NCBI RefSeq assembly: GCF_050003625.1
Contig: NC_134398.1
Location: 96,433,674 to 96,497,673, forward strand
Direction of reading: 5' to 3'
From: Haematobia irritans
Lineage: Eukaryota > Arthropoda > Insecta > Diptera > Muscidae
DNA length: 64,000 bases
Shown: positions 40,292 through 55,500 of the stretch, piece by piece
Layout of the letters: the number at the start of each line of letters is the position of its first letter
Numbering within the stretch: the first letter of the stretch is position 1
The notes under the pieces: model-generated
Seen by the model: the letters and a program-made list of their open reading frames with translations, nothing else
Database searches by the model: none
What the model was told of the DNA's origin: nothing
Position numbers and translations under genes: made by a program

Positions 40292-43200
40292 TCAACCGTC
40301 GAACGGAACGGACGTGTTTTTAATAGCGGATAAAATCATCGTAATAAGTACCTACTACGAATTTCAAGTGTGGTGGGATATTAGGCCACCATGCAGAGAA
40401 ATTCAAAGACATCCACTGGGTTGCTAACTTCAGGGCCCAGTGGACGGGTATCGACTGGAGTTATAAATTTGGGCAATGACCAAGAGTTAGGCCCAATTAG
40501 TCGACCTGTAGACGGGTCGACAGGTGGCGACACTTTGACAAGTTGTACCTTTTCCAAGGTAACGGCATCAAAAGGAGGTAATCCCTCACGAAAGAGATTC
40601 AAGGAACGCAGAAATACTTTGTTTATCCTTAAGAAATTAGGATCAGTCGACCCAAGCACGTTGTCGGCTAAACAAAGCGATTCCTTAAAATGGGCTCAAG
40701 GAATTCTTGAGGCTGGAAAAAGGGAACGATTACCGGATGAGCTGCCATCCTCCAAAAGGGATCAACGATCGTCTCAGTTGCTAAAGACAGCCTTGTGATG
40801 GCTATCATTAATAAAGGAGCATTGGACGGTATGGTTCCAAAGCAAAAATGGGGGGAAATTTAGAATCAAGGACGATTTAAGCTAGTCGCATTTGAGTACC
40901 AGAGGTCTATAGAATGTTTTAAAGCTGCTCTGATACTAATTGGTGAAGTTTGGGAAGGAGCTGCTCTTGAGTTAGTCGAGAAGAAAGACATACCGGCTAG
41001 ACCTAGAGCACATGCGTGGATACCTGCAAACCCTCCTGACCCTGAATCTATTTTAAATAGACTGAAACAATGCAATCCAGATCTTCCAACAGCTGATTGG
41101 AAGGTTGGCCGTTTGGATGAAGTGGATGGACCAAGACGGCATGCAGTTTTTATATTGAACACTCAGCCTTTGCCACATCTAGCAAAGTCTCAGAAATAAG
41201 CGGATCCTCTTGCGAAGTCGAGGGAGATACCAAAGATGCAGACTTGGATAGACACCGTATTCAAGAGGAGGTTTCTACTGCCTCAAAACTCTCCAAACTT
41301 GAACCTATGGTTATTGCGAGAGTCACCGAGATCTCTGAAGGATATTCTTGATGACTCGATCGGAACGGCTGATGTGACGGTTGTTGAAAATCTCGATGGT
41401 CCTACGGATCCTCCAGATAAATCTTCATCATTGTAAGGCTGCATGTGCTGCCTTAAAAGTTCTCCTGATGAAAGGGGACATAGATATAGTTCTTATTCAA
41501 GAACCATATGTTCATAGAAACAAAATATGTGAATTAAGTACTCCGGGGTTCAAACTATTGCAGTATACTTGTAATGATGTAAATCGTTGCCAGTTTAGAA
41601 ATAGCCAAATGCAAATATTGGGTATCTTCGGTCTACATGGGACATGGTAGGGAGATGCCTCCATGTGCCGTTAACACCTTAGTTGAGGAGTCATTGAAAA
41701 CAAAGACAAAACTAATTATGGGATGCGATGCAAATGCACATCATAGTATATGGGGAAGTGGTGACATTAATACAAGAGGAGAGTCACTCCTAGAGTTTAT
41801 TTTGCGTACTAATTTGGTAGTTTGCAATAAGGGAGATGCCCCAACCTTTGTTACTAAAAACAGGCAAGAGGTTTTGGACGTCACCTTGGCCTCGCAAGTA
41901 CTGAATGAAATGATATCTGATTGGCAGGTTTTAAGTGAACATAGCTTTTCAGATCATAGCTACATCAGTTTCAAATTTGATGTTCATACCACAGAGACCA
42001 TATTTCCGCCAAATGTTAGGAAAGCTGACTGGAATAGGTATAGGGAATCGTTTAATTTGATGATACCGGAAATACCAGAGACAAATATGAGCACTGTGCA
42101 AGTTATCGAACACGCAGTGGAGAGGATTCCTAAGGCCTTCAACATTTCACTGAAAGCTGCAAGCCCTAGAGGGAAGCCAAGGGGGAAAATCGACCATCAT
42201 GGTGGTCTACGGAGTTAGGTAATATGAGGAAATCGTGCAGGAAGCTCTTTAACAAAGCAAAGTCCACCAGATCTTCTGTGGATTGGGACGCTTACAAGAA
42301 GAATCTGAGAGGATACAAGCGAGAACTGAGAAAGGCTCAGCATAACTCTTGGAATGATTACTGCAGCAGCATTGAGAATACGTCCGAGGCTTCCAGACTA
42401 CGGAAGGTGCTAGCATCCACGAACTCCGCTCCAGGTTTCATTAAAACATCGGAGGGCAATTGGACAACGTCCAGTGTGGAGACGTTGGAGGTACTTTTGG
42501 ACACACACTTCCCAGGAAATCAGACGGTTGAACCATGTACTGGCGGTGCCACAGTGGCTCAGCGGTCGTTTCCTATCGAGGAAATTGTATCGGAATCTAG
42601 AATAAAATGGGCGTTAAATAGCTTTGGATCATTCAAATCCCCCGGACCTGATGGAATTACTCCGGCGGAGTTACAAGCGGTTCACCAGCAAACAAGTTTA
42701 GACAAAGTTCAGCGTATGGCGTGCTTGTGTATCTCAGGTGCATTCAGCAAGACAGGAACAAATTCACTTAATGTCATACTGCATCTATTGCCTTTAGACA
42801 TTTTGGCCAAACAGTCAGCTGCAACAACGGTTGCGCGAGCTATCGCTGTGGTCGGAAAAAAGTTACGGTCACAGTTCGGTCCTCAAAATAATGCCAGATG
42901 TGCCTAACGTAGTGGATTACACTTTGGCGAGACCACTTTTCAACAATAAGTTTGAGACTCTAATTCCCAACAGTGAGGCGTGGTGAACACAGGCCCCGGG
43001 GAATAAAAGATATATAGATTTCTACACTGATGGCTCCAAATTGGATGGCCAAGTGGGTTTCGGAGTATATTCTAAAGATCTGGAACTTCGAATTGCGAAA
43101 AGATTACCTGATCACTGTAGTGTTTTTCAGGCTGAAATATTAGCAATAAGAGAAGTGGTGAATTGGCTGAGAAGTAATGCTCCAAGCAATATTGGCATAT

Positions 43201-43997
43201 ATACTCAGACAGTCAACCTGCAATAAAATCCTTGGACTCTGTGTTCCTCAACTCGAAAACGGCCATCGACTGCCGCAAATCTCTCAATGAGATGGCTGAG
43301 CAGCACAATATTCAACTAATGTAGGTGCTTGGCCATAGGAACATACCGGGGAACATCGAAGCAGATGAGCTAGCAAGGCTAGGAACTACCTTACATATTC
43401 CAGGGGAACTAGAATCTGTTGGTATGCCTCTGGCTACCTGCAAGCTCTTACTGCGTGAGAAGGCTGTTATGATGGCAAATGTTCGATGGGAGAATTGCAA
43501 GGGTTGTAACGACACCAAGCAAATACGGCCCCATTTAAACCTAAACCGCACACTAGATATGCTAGTGTTCTCGAGGCGCCAGATATCGCTCCTGATATCT
43601 GCTATAACGGGTCGCTGTCTGATAGGCGATTTTGCAAAAACTATTGGTGCGAAGTATAATGACTATTGTATGAGCTGTCATGATGCGGAGGAAAAGGAAT
43701 CAATAAAATACCTCTTGTGTGAGTGTCCCGCATTTTGTGTAAGGCGTAAGCAAATTTTAGGGGCATATAGCTTCAGATTACTGGCGGACCTGGAAAACGT
43801 TAACTTAAGCAGTCTGCTAATGTTTTTGGGACAATCTGGTTGGTTCAACAGAAGAAAATAATCGAGAAGGTTCAGCGGTTAAAACTAGAAGTGCCCATAT
43901 GTAATAGGTACTTTTAGTTAATGTGGTATCACAATGGGCTGAATAGTCTAAGTGAGCCTTAATCTTAATCGGGCTGCCACTTTAACCTAACCTAACG
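40292..43997 (+). mobile_element. LOA-clade LINE with RT core deletion, copy 2
   Basis: Same structure and same internal deletions as 23161-26866: ORF1 remnant 40391-41197, ORF2 remnant 41381-43861 with MGCDANAHHSIWGS, PGPDGITPAEL and RNase H. The deletions are therefore older than the tandem duplication. Confidence 0.85.
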
Positions 43998-45943
43998 AAT
44001 TCATACATAACTGTGCGGTCATAAAAAAGAGAGGGTTTAAAGTTGTTATAATGTCCTTAGACATTGGGAATGCATATAACTGCGTAAGGATAGATATACT
44101 AGAAGAAGAGGAAGTGATGGTAACAAATGGCCTCCCACAGGGAAGCTGTCTGTCCCCCTTCCTCTTCAATATTTACACGAAAAACCTACATCAAGTTGAG
44201 GATGATAATACGATGATATTTTAATATGCCGATGACTTTATAATTGCTACTTTCCATAAAAACTTTGATACTGCCAGAATTATTCTGAAGGATAAGGTAA
44301 TCTGAGATCTGTCGTTCAAGAAATTTATCTTTCAATCCAAGGAAATCAAATACGATGTATGTGGCCAAAAGAGGAAAGAAACGCATAGATTTGGATATTG
44401 ATGGTGAATCAATAAAGCAGACGGGAGAGATCACTTTCTTTGGAAGAGTTCTCTCTAATTCCCTCTCACTTAGAGATCACTACAATAAGATTATGAAATC
44501 AATGGAACCCCGACTCAACTTGTTTAAGTACCTCACTTCAGTCACAGGTGGGCTAAGTCCCAACGTCGCACTCAACCCATACAAAAGTCTAGTCAGCTCA
44601 AAATTAGAGTATGCACGTTCTACAGGTGGAATTACATAACATGCGATCATGCGTGCGTACGTTGTATTCGAATGCGTTGACGAATACGACTCTTCAATTG
44701 AGTTAAACAGTATGCGTCGGAATACCAATGAATTTGCTGATTACATTCCTTGCCTCTGCGCTTTTTGTTATGTTTTTGTATTCCACACACTTTTTAAAGT
44801 ATAGAACTTTATGTATTTTAAATTCAATCAATAATTTCTCGTCAATATTTTAAATTGTTTTTCGTTTCTTGATTTGTTTACATGTTGTTTAATGTTGTCA
44901 ACGCACCCGACGCATTGAAAAGTTAAAAGTTCGTCAACTTTATGCGTCATATGCATACGTTACTTTTGTCGTGTAACTCAAACAATTGTAGTTATAACAT
45001 TTTAACTTTTTTTTTGACAAAAGCATATAACGTACGCACGCATGACCGCATGGTATGTAATTCAACCTTACGACTTCTCATTGTCCTGATTATATCAACA
45101 AACGCATATCTTCTTTCCAAAACAATTTTCTTCGGAGATGCTTGGGATTACCAAAAACTACACCTGTCAATAACATGTATGCTCTCGCAAATGAGTTGCC
45201 CATGGACCAGAGGGGCATTTATCTTACAGCTAAGGAGATTGTCAATATTAAACATTTTAATCCTATAAGTAAATCCAGCATACAACTATGTGTACTATAA
45301 GTTTAAACTCCTTTTTGATCGACTAGAATGTGGAAAGAAATATGAAACATCAAAACTTTTTGTACGACCAAACGTCATCAAGGGCAAAAAAGGAATATCT
45401 AATGAACAAATTAAACAAACGTATTATAATGAATGTCATGAATATAACGGGACGGTTATACAATCATAGCTACCTAGCCTCAGTGACTACTGAATTTGCT
45501 GGTTGTGGCGTTCTGATAGTATCCCGGGATCATAATTTCCTTTTACGGATTGACGCACCCATGTCAGGTACCTTCGGCGAGCTGTAGGCCTTGAATAAAG
45601 CTGTGGATATCGCATGTGAGGATGAATACAGAAAGTGTGCAGTTTTCACCGATAGCCTTGCAGCGTGCAAAGTTTTATTTAATGGTGGAAATAACACTAC
45701 ATAGCTTCTGAAATACTTTTGAAGATAGACAGGTCAGATATTGATTCATTTCACATTATTTGGACACCTGGCCATAATGGCATTTCTTTCAATGAAAAAG
45801 TCGACCAACTCGCAAAATATGCTGCTGAAATCGGAGCACCCTTGAATGTTATGCTTTCAACCGATGAAATAATGAATAAATTGAAGCAACAACTTAGAGT
45901 TGCTTGGAATGAGCGATACAACTACGAATCTAGGCTACCTATT
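43998..45943 (+). pseudogene. I-clade LINE RT and RNase H parts with D element, copy 2
   Basis: 43998-44629 RT palm and thumb, 44634-45058 D element, 45063-45943 RNase H region. Collinear with 26867-28812 with no break seen that copy 1 lacks. Confidence 0.8.
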
Positions 45944-48900
45944 TCAACCGTTGAACTGAACGGACGTGTTTTCTAATAGCGGAGTATTTCATCGTAATAA
46001 GTACTTATTTCGAATTTCACGTGTGGTGGAAATAATAAGCCACCATGCAACGAAATTCAAAGTCATCCACTGGGTTGCTATCTTCAGGGCCCAGTGGACG
46101 GGTAATGACTGAAGTTATAAATTTGGGCAGCGACCAAGAGTCAGGTCCAATTAGTCGACCTGTAGACGGGTCGACTGGCGGTGACACTTTGGCAAGTCGA
46201 GCCTTTTCTAAGGTGACGACATCAAAAGGAGGCAATCCCTCTCGAAAGAGATTCCAGGAACGAAGAAATGTATAAGATATGCCTTCTACATTGAAACACA
46301 CTTGATGACAGTTGCGTAGAGACTAATCTAACGATTATATTTATTTGATAACTAGAGTGATAAATTACAATAAGATATAAACATTTGCAATGGTTATCGA
46401 TAATTTATCGCTAGTGATGATCATTATAAATCATAAGGTGTATTCACTACACCTCCGTTTTTCTAGAAAAGGTAAGAATTAAACGAGGGGTACCAAACTC
46501 GTTTAATTCTTGCCTTGTATAACTTAAATTACTACTCAAAATTATATGACTTATATAACAATTATATATCTAAGTCTCTCATCTTCTCCTTCTTACTAAA
46601 AAAGATTTATCTTTCATACTATATCTTAGGTTTTCTTAAACGATTTTTATGTACAATTTTATTTTTATTTTTTAATCTATCATAAACCGTTACATTAGAG
46701 CCGTCAATTTTCTTAACTAAATATGGCCCTTCATAGATACTTTTGAACTTATCATACGGTTGTTTTTCAATTAGTACACTATCATTAACATTTATATTAA
46801 GAGGTTTTGCATTTCGGTCATAATAGAATTTGTTTCTCATTTTATGTGATTTTTGTAGTCGAAATTTGACTTCCTTGCAATAGTTATCAATATTGTAAAT
46901 TGGATCTAATGTTCCCTTTAGTATATCGTTGGGCAAGTTTACGGGCTTACCAAAAATTAGTTCGTATGGACAAAATTTGTTGTCAAAAACTGTGTTCGTT
47001 GTTGTGTTGTGGAAAAATGTAAAATACTTTAAATAGGTGTCCCAATCTGAAATGTTGTCGTCAATGTACGACCTAAGATATTCATTAAAAACGCGGTGAT
47101 TTCGTTCGACAGTTCCCAACGTTTCATGGTGATACGCGGTGGAGAAATTCAAATCGATTTTGCATAGCTTACACAATTCACTAAAAACTTCATTTTTGAA
47201 TTCGGTTCCCAAATCAGATCTAATAGATTTCATCGCTCCGTATACCAAAATAAAATTTTCGAATATCGATCTGGCCACTGTCCTAGCGGTCTTGTCTGGT
47301 ATAGCAATTGTAACTAGATATTTAGTCAAGTCACACATTAGTGTAATAGCATACTTATTACCAAAGTTTGATTCCGTAATGGGTCCAATTGTGTCAATCA
47401 CGACAATGTCAAATGGCTTCGTAGGAGTAGGTGTCACGAATAATTCCTCTTTGTTCCTTTGTCGCACTTTATTTACAGTACATTCACTACAATTTTTTAT
47501 GAAGGAAGCAATGTCCTTAGTCATATTCTTCCAAAAATATTTAGTTCTTAATTTTGCATATAGCTTTTTACGCCCACAATGTCCTCCTAAGAGCGGATCA
47601 TTGTGATAAATACGTAAAAGTTTGTCTCGTTTCTCCTTATCGAAAATAGTCTCTATCGGGTCAGTCAATATTACCTCCAAATTCTTCAAGATCTTGGCGC
47701 CATGATCTTTAAATTTTCGAATTGGACATAATCTGAATATAACATCATCCTTTGGCCACTCAACTTTATAAATATTGGAATCGATGGCTTGCCTTTCTAG
47801 CCTCAAAAGCATTTCGTCTAGATTAAATGTTTCGTTATCAATTTCAATGTTTACTGTGAGTATCGCCTTAAATCGTCTATATATTCTTATCTGTATTACA
47901 ATTAACTTTCCATCTCTATATATATTTCGTGATCTAATTTTAGGTATTTTAGTATTAAAATCATGCGAAAATTTATCATATATTAGAAGCCTGTCTCTAT
48001 CATTCTGTGAGGTATTGTCCATCGTTTCCCAATTCCTATCTTTTTTAGTCATTCCTCTAGTTATAGCTAATATTTCATGGTTCGCATTCTTCAATTGATC
48101 AATTGAGATTCGTGAGAGAGCGTCGGCAACCCTGTTGCACTTTCCCTTAAGGCCGGTATGCACCTCTAGCGAAAAATTTCATTCCCATAAGAAATGCATT
48201 GCTATTTATGCTAACGAAATTTTCGGTAGCGTTCGATTTCGTAAGCTGGTACGCACCTCTAATGAAAATAACAGGGTTGTCAAAAGCATATTTTGGAAGC
48301 AAACATTTAATTTATTACAATCATTGTGTGCGTAAAAGTATTAAAAGGTCTGTAAATAATAAACAATTTATTTGAGGAATATTTGGAACATATATTAACA
48401 ATTTTTAAAAGCGATTAGCTGGTTTAAAATTTGTGTTCACAGCCCTGTTTTTTTGTTGTAGACTTAAATAAATTTTTGCTACCGAAAATTTCGCTAGAGG
48501 TGCATACCGGCCTTTAGTGTGTAAATATAACCATAGCGATAGGCGGTAGGCGAAACATTTTTGCCGCAACGGCAAATACAATAAGCTTGACGGCGAATAA
48601 TTCCCTTTTTCACGTTTCCTAGCGTTTTTGTTGTCATTACAGCATGCTTTGACAATATTAAACAATGAAGTTGAATAAAAACATACAATGGCTTGTTATT
48701 TGTTGAGTTATTTCAAGAAAAAATAATCTACACGTGTCCAGGCAACAGCAATTCCTAGCGGTGAGTTAAAAAATTGATAAGCGATGGCAACACTATACCA
48801 GTTTTCGCCAAGGAGTTAGAATAAGTTTTAATTTAGCGACACGCCGCTAGCCGTCACGGTATTCCGTCGCGGATTTTGGGCTTCCCATAAGAAATACACG

Positions 48901-51038
48901 TAAATAAGTGTTCGCCTACCGCCTATCGCTATGGTTATATTTACACACTTAATGTATTCTACAGTAAAATTATATTCGGATAACTAATCGAATATTAGTT
49001 AATTTAGATGACGGGTCTTTTAAGTTGAACAGGTACTGTAAAGGTCTGTGATCAGAACGAACAATAAATTCTGTACCGTATATGTACGGTCTGAACTGGG
49101 TAATAGCAAAATGAATGGCTAAAAGCTCCTGTTCAATTGTCGGCTTTTTCTGTTCTGCCTTGTTAAAGGATTTTGAAGCAAAATAAATTGGTAAATCATT
49201 ACCATCAAAGTTTTGGCTTAAAACCGCTCCACAACCAATTCTGGAAGCATCCACTGTAACTATGAATTTCTTTGAAAAATCTGGATATTGTAAAATATTT
49301 GGGGAAATTAAGAAAGATTTTATAGTATCAAAAGCATTCTGACATGTATCATTCCATTCAAAAATAGTTCTCTTCCGTGTGAGATAGTTTAGGGGAATTG
49401 CTATTGAAGCGAAATTACGTATAAATCTACGGTAATAGTTTGCGAAAGCTACAAACCGTTTGACATCGTCTTTGTTTTTGGGGACAGTGTAGTCTTGAAT
49501 TGCTTGAATCTTTGAATCATCGGGTAAAAGTCCACGCGAGGTACATTTATGTCCTAAAAAAAGTATTTCTGGTTTAAAAAATTCGCACTTACGTGGATTT
49601 ATCTTTAAATTGAATTTCCTAAATACATCGAAAACATTGCACAAATTTTTCAAATGATGTTGGATACTACATCCTACCACAATGATGTCATCGACATACA
49701 AAAACGCTTGGTTAGGAGAAAGACCAGAAAATGCAATCGACATCATGCGTGAAAAGGAATTCGGTGCTATATTTAAGCCAAATGGCAACACTTTCCAACG
49801 GTATGATCCACGATCCGTACTAAATGATGTTATGTCCCTCGACTCAACATGAAGTGGCACTTGATGAAAACCTGAGAACAAATCTATGATTGAAAAATAT
49901 TTCGCTCTGCCCAGATTATCCAAAATATCCTCTATTCGAGGCAGAGGGAATCTGTCAGCAATTAGTTTTTTGTTAACGGCCCTGAAATCAACACACATTC
50001 TATAACTTTTTTGGTCTCCTACGCTTTTCTTTGGAACTAGTATCAATGGGCTGTTGTAATTTGATTGGCTGGGTTCTATCAAATCGTTATCCAACAATTT
50101 TTGGACCTGCTTTTCAATTTCAGCTTTTTGTGAATGTGGAAGACGATAATTCTTAACATAAACGGGTGTAGAGTCCGATAATCTCAACTTCTGTTCATAA
50201 AAATTATTAATTGTCATTTTGTCATTATCTAAAGCAAAAATATCCGCATATCTTATACACAATGACATAAGTTCTTCTTTCACATCGTCGGGCATCCTAT
50301 CGTAAAGGATATCTTTTAAATTCTGTGTTCGGCTGGAATTAGATACTGTTTTATCTATAGAAAAAACATGAAAATTGTGAATGGGTTGAAACTTAATATC
50401 TCTTTTAGTCACGTATTTGTAGTCGTCGGTAACATTAACAATTCTCAGTACCGGCCTTTGCGAATTTACAATGCATTTAGCTACAAATACCCCCTCGTCA
50501 ACTTGTTGCGTATCAACAAAAACAGTTTCGGATTGAGAACATATATTGAAAATACGAAACACCTCACATCTGGGTGGAATAACAACATTGTCGTCATTTT
50601 GAATACCATGAACGATGGGAATTACTAATCTTTTAAGTGCATTGCAAATAGATATTGTCATGGTTTCATAATTAATGGTACACTTATTGCTTTTCAGAAA
50701 ATCTTTCCCCAGAATTCCGTCAGAAGGAATATTAAAATCGTCTGAGACCACGTGAAACCTCTGTTGAATCCAACAGTCCCGAACTATAAGATTTGTTCCT
50801 ATTGTTCCTAATGTCGAAATAGAATTTGGTGTTATACCAGTTATATTAACAATTTCATCACTGTAAATTTCTAAATCAGGTCTTAAACAAGAAATCTTTA
50901 TTATTGAAATGTCCGCCTGAGAATCGACTAGAAAACTACAGGGTCGGTTTGAGTGAGTAAACTCTAAACTAATAAAATCAGAGAAATTTAAAGTTAAGGC
51001 ATACACGTAACGAACTTTTCTACCCTCTTCATCGGTCT

Positions 51039-52355
51039 TTAGTTCTGATTCGTCTCCCCCAACATTTCCTGCTGAGGGACGTCGGAGTTTAAAGTAAATG
51101 TCCTCGAATAACTATTATTCGACTGATTTCGACTATTCGGCCTACCTCTATTATATACTCGGCCCCTTCCACGATAGTTTGAAAATTGGTAGTTGCCAGA
51201 TTCCGTGTTGCTATCCCTTTGACGGGCAAAACCTCTGCCACGGTAGTTGGAAGAACCTAGATAAAAACCGTATTGACCACTACGATTACCATTGTTGTAA
51301 TAATTTCCACGATTATGACGATATCTAACAGCATTACTAGTGGTTCTAGATTGAAAAGCGAGAACTTGTCTCTCCTTGGACTCATTGCTATGTTCCACAA
51401 CTAATTTCGCAACTACATCTTTCGGATCGGAGAATGATGTTGATGCCAAAATTGACTTCACCAAATCCGACTTTGTATTCAACCTACAAACGCTCACCAT
51501 TTGCTCAACCGCCATTTCATGAGCTTTCGGTCTCGAAATACCTTCTATTATCAATGACCTTTCGAGAGCTTCTGCGAGCTCTTCAGCCTGTTTCGCAAAT
51601 TCAGCATAATTCCCATTTTTCACCTGTAAAGATGCGAACTTGCCTTTGACCACTTTGGAATTATCAGGTTTTATTTTACATCGTAGGCATTTTTTAATTT
51701 CGTCAACGGTGGCAACGCTATCAGGTAACGCCTCACGAGCTCTCCCTTCCAATCTAGATTTAATAAACGTTATGAATGTCGGTATGAGAGAAGATTCTGT
51801 CAATTCATGTATGAGGTCGATTTTGTCTAAAAACGATTCCAAAGATAGGGGATTGCCATCATAGTTTTCTCTCATCATCGAAGCACACATACTTATAAAT
51901 GTTTTCTTTTGTTCAATGGTCGCCATTTTGGAATTTAAATTTGATATTTCCCTATAGTCTTTAATACTCTCAATTAAATCTTTCTCTTCAGAACAACTGT
52001 CATCCTCACTATCAGAATCTGATTCTGTTATAATGGCTCTATCGATTTCCAAAAACTTTCCAATTTCAGTTTGGGGCACTTTAATCTTACAGTTTAATTT
52101 TCCAAAACACCTGACTAAAATTTCCCGACAGTGTATTAATCTTTTACAAATTACAATTTGTAAGTCATTCGAAACCGTTTTGTAATGTTCATTGGTATAT
52201 GATATTATTGTATTATAGGCATTAATTAGTAATTCTATGTATTCGGTTCTTTTCGTTTCATTTGATGACACTGGTCGCCTTTGCAAAACTCTTTTCTTGA
52301 TTATATCGAAATTCAAAATATTTTCTTTAAATATTTCTTCATCAAATTCCGACAT
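51039..52355 (-). CDS. gag: Gag of the 412-like element, copy 2
   Basis: 438 residues, intact, differing from copy 1 by one substitution seen (Glu for Gly in the CREIL segment). The RG-rich C terminus and lack of a zinc knuckle are as in copy 1. Its leader is now enlarged by the foldback array, so a full-length genomic RNA from this copy would carry a 1.9-kb hairpin arm pair upstream of gag. Confidence 0.85.
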   Translation of the reverse strand: MSEFDEEIFKENILNFDIIKKRVLQRRPVSSNETKRTEYIELLINAYNTIISYTNEHYKTVSNDLQIVICKRLIHCREILVRCFGKLNCKIKVPQTEIGKFLEIDRAIITESDSDSEDDSCSEEKDLIESIKDYREISNLNSKMATIEQKKTFISMCASMMRENYDGNPLSLESFLDKIDLIHELTESSLIPTFITFIKSRLEGRAREALPDSVATVDEIKKCLRCKIKPDNSKVVKGKFASLQVKNGNYAEFAKQAEELAEALERSLIIEGISRPKAHEMAVEQMVSVCRLNTKSDLVKSILASTSFSDPKDVVAKLVVEHSNESKERQVLAFQSRTTSNAVRYRHNRGNYYNNGNRSGQYGFYLGSSNYRGRGFARQRDSNTESGNYQFSNYRGRGRVYNRGRPNSRNQSNNSYSRTFTLNSDVPQQEMLGETNQN

Positions 52356-52561
52356 CTGAGAGAAAAAAAAAATATTTCTTAAATATTCTTAAATTTGTAT
52401 AATTAAATGATCTTAAGATTTTTTTTCTTATGAATTTAGATTATCATTTTCATTTCCATTGTTTTGTCCTTATTTCGCTTTATTTTTATTTCGCTTTCTT
52501 ATATTTATATTCTTACACTCTATTACAAAAAAAAAAATATTTTCCTGAAATAATTTTAGAA

Positions 52562-55500
52562 TTGTTGTTGTTTTTTTATTTCAGCTTAAAACCATACATT
52601 GACTAAACTACAAGAGTAGCTTAACCAACAGAGGAAAAGAATGTTTGTCAAATCTATTTGGGCAAAGCCCTATAGACTGCAAGATGGTTGGATGGACGCA
52701 CGTTTCGGAATTACCACATTCCTCATCAGCATCCTCTACTTGCAGCAAAACTATCAACCAATTATCAGAATAAATTCAGGCAGTTTATTAAACCCAACAA
52801 AAACCACACTTGAACCCTCCGAAAAAAGGTTTTACATTGATAGCCGGCTTATGCCAAATAAATTCGAAACAAACATATCTCTTTTCCTATGCCACTGTCA
52901 AATCATCGATTTGAATTCACATGGCTGGGTTTATTTTGAGCGTGCCTCCTCTTCTTTTTCCATTTGTTTTGTTTTGTTATTGTTGGTTTTGTTCTTTAAG
53001 CATTGTTGTTGTTTTTTTATTTCAGCTTAAAACCATACATTGACTAAACTACAAGAGTAGCTTAACCAACAGAGGAAAAGAATGTTTGTCAAATCTATTT
53101 GGGCAAAGCCCTATAGACTGCAAGATGGTTGGATGGACGCACGTTTCGGAATTACCACATTCCTCATCAGCATCCTCTACTTGCAGCAAAACTATCAACC
53201 AATTATCAGAATAAATTCAGGCAGTTTATTAAACCCAACAAAAACCACACTTGAACCCTCCGAAAAAAGGTTTTACATTGATAGCCGGCTTATGCCAAAT
53301 AAATTCGAAACAAACATATCTCTTTTCCTATGCCACTGTCAAATCATCGATTTGAATTCACATGGCTGGGTTTATTTTGAGCGTGCCTCCTCTTCTTTTT
53401 CCATTTGTTTTGTTTTGTTATTGTTGGTTTTGTTCTTTAAGCATTGTTGTTGTTTTTTTTTTTTTTTTATTTCAGCTTAAAACCATACATTGACTAAACT
53501 ACAAGAGTAGCTTAACCAACAGAGGAAAAGAATGTTTGTCAAATCTATTTGGGCAAAGCCCTATAGACTGCAAGATGGTTGGATGGACGCACGTTTCGGA
53601 ATTACCACATTCCTCATCAGCATCCTCTACTTGCAGCAAAACTATCAACCAATTATCAGAATAAATTCAGGCAGTTTATTAAACCCAACAAAAACCACAC
53701 TTGAACCCTCCGAAAAAAGGTTTTACATTGATAGCCGGCTTATGCCAAATAAATTCGAAACAAACATATCTCTTTTCCTATGCCACTGTCAAATCATCGA
53801 TTTGAATTCACATGGCTGGGTTTATTTTGAGCGTGCCTCCTCTTCTTTTTCCATTTGTTTTGTTTTGTTATTGTTGGTTTTGTTCTTTAAGCATTGTTGT
53901 TGTTTTTTTATTTCAGCTTAAAACCATACATTGACTAAACTACAAGAGTAGCTTAACCAACAGAGGAAAAGAATGTTTGTCAAATCTATTTGGGCAAAGC
54001 CCTATAGACTGCAAGATGGTTGGATGGACGCACGTTTCGGAATTACCACATTCCTCATCAGCATCCTCTACTTGCAGCAAAACTATCAACCAATTATCAG
54101 AATAAATTCAGGCAGTTTATTAAACCCAACAAAAACCACACTTGAACCCTCCGAAAAAAGGTTTTACATTGATAGCCGGCTTATGCCAAATAAATTCGAA
54201 ACAAACATATCTCTTTTCCTATGCCACTGTCAAATCATCGATTTGAATTCACATGGCTGGGTTTATTTTGAGCGTGCCTCCTCTTCTTTTTCCATTTGTT
54301 TTGTTTTGTTATTGTTGGTTTTGTTCTTTAAGCATTGTTGTTGTTTTTTTATTTCAGCTTAAAACCATACATTGACTAAACTACAAGAGTAGCTTAACCA
54401 ACAGAGGAAAAGAATGTTTGTCAAATCTATTTGGGCAAAGCCCTATAGACTGCAAGATGGTTGGATGGACGCACGTTTCGGAATTACCACATTCCTCATC
54501 AGCAGCCATGTGAATTCAAATCGATGATTTGACAGTGGCATAGGAAAAGAGATATGTTTGTTTCGAATTTATTTGGCATAAGCCGGCTATCAATGTAAAA
54601 CCTTTTTTCGGAGGGTTCAAGTGTGGTTTTTGTTGGGTTTAATAAACTGCCTGAATTTATTCTGATAATTGGTTGATAGTTTTGCTGCAAGTAGAGGATG
54701 CTGATGAGGAATGTGGTAATTCCGAAACGTGCGTCCATCCAACCATCTTGCAGTCTATAGGGCTTTGCCCAAATAGATTTGACAAACATTCTTTTCCTCT
54801 GTTGGTTAAGCTACTCTTGTAGTTTAGTCAATGTATGGTTTTAAGCTGAAATAAAAAAACAACAACAATGCTTAAAGAACAAAACCAACAATAACAAAAC
54901 AAAACAAATGGAAAAAGAAGAGGAGGCACGCTCAAAATAAACCCAGCCATGTGAATTCAAATCGATGATTTGACAGTGGCATAGGAAAAGAGATATGTTT
55001 GTTTCGAATTTATTTGGCATAAGCCGGCTATCAATGTAAAACCTTTTTTCGGAGGGTTCAAGTGTGGTTTTTGTTGGGTTTAATAAACTGCCTGAATTTA
55101 TTCTGATAATTGGTTGATAGTTTTGCTGCAAGTAGAGGATGCTGATGAGGAATGTGGTAATTCCGAAACGTGCGTCCATCCAACCATCTTGCAGTCTATA
55201 GGGCTTTGCCCAAATAGATTTGACAAACATTCTTTTCCTCTGTTGGTTAAGCTACTCTTGTAGTTTAGTCAATGTATGGTTTTAAGCTGAAATAAAAAAA
55301 CAACAACAATGCTTAAAGAACAAAACCAACAATAACAAAACAAAACAAATGGAAAAAGAAGAGGAGGCACGCTCAAAATAAACCCAGCCATGTGAATTCA
55401 AATCGATGATTTGACAGTGGCATAGGAAAAGAGATATGTTTGTTTCGAATTTATTTGGCATAAGCCGGCTATCAATGTAAAACCTTTTTTCGGAGGGTTC

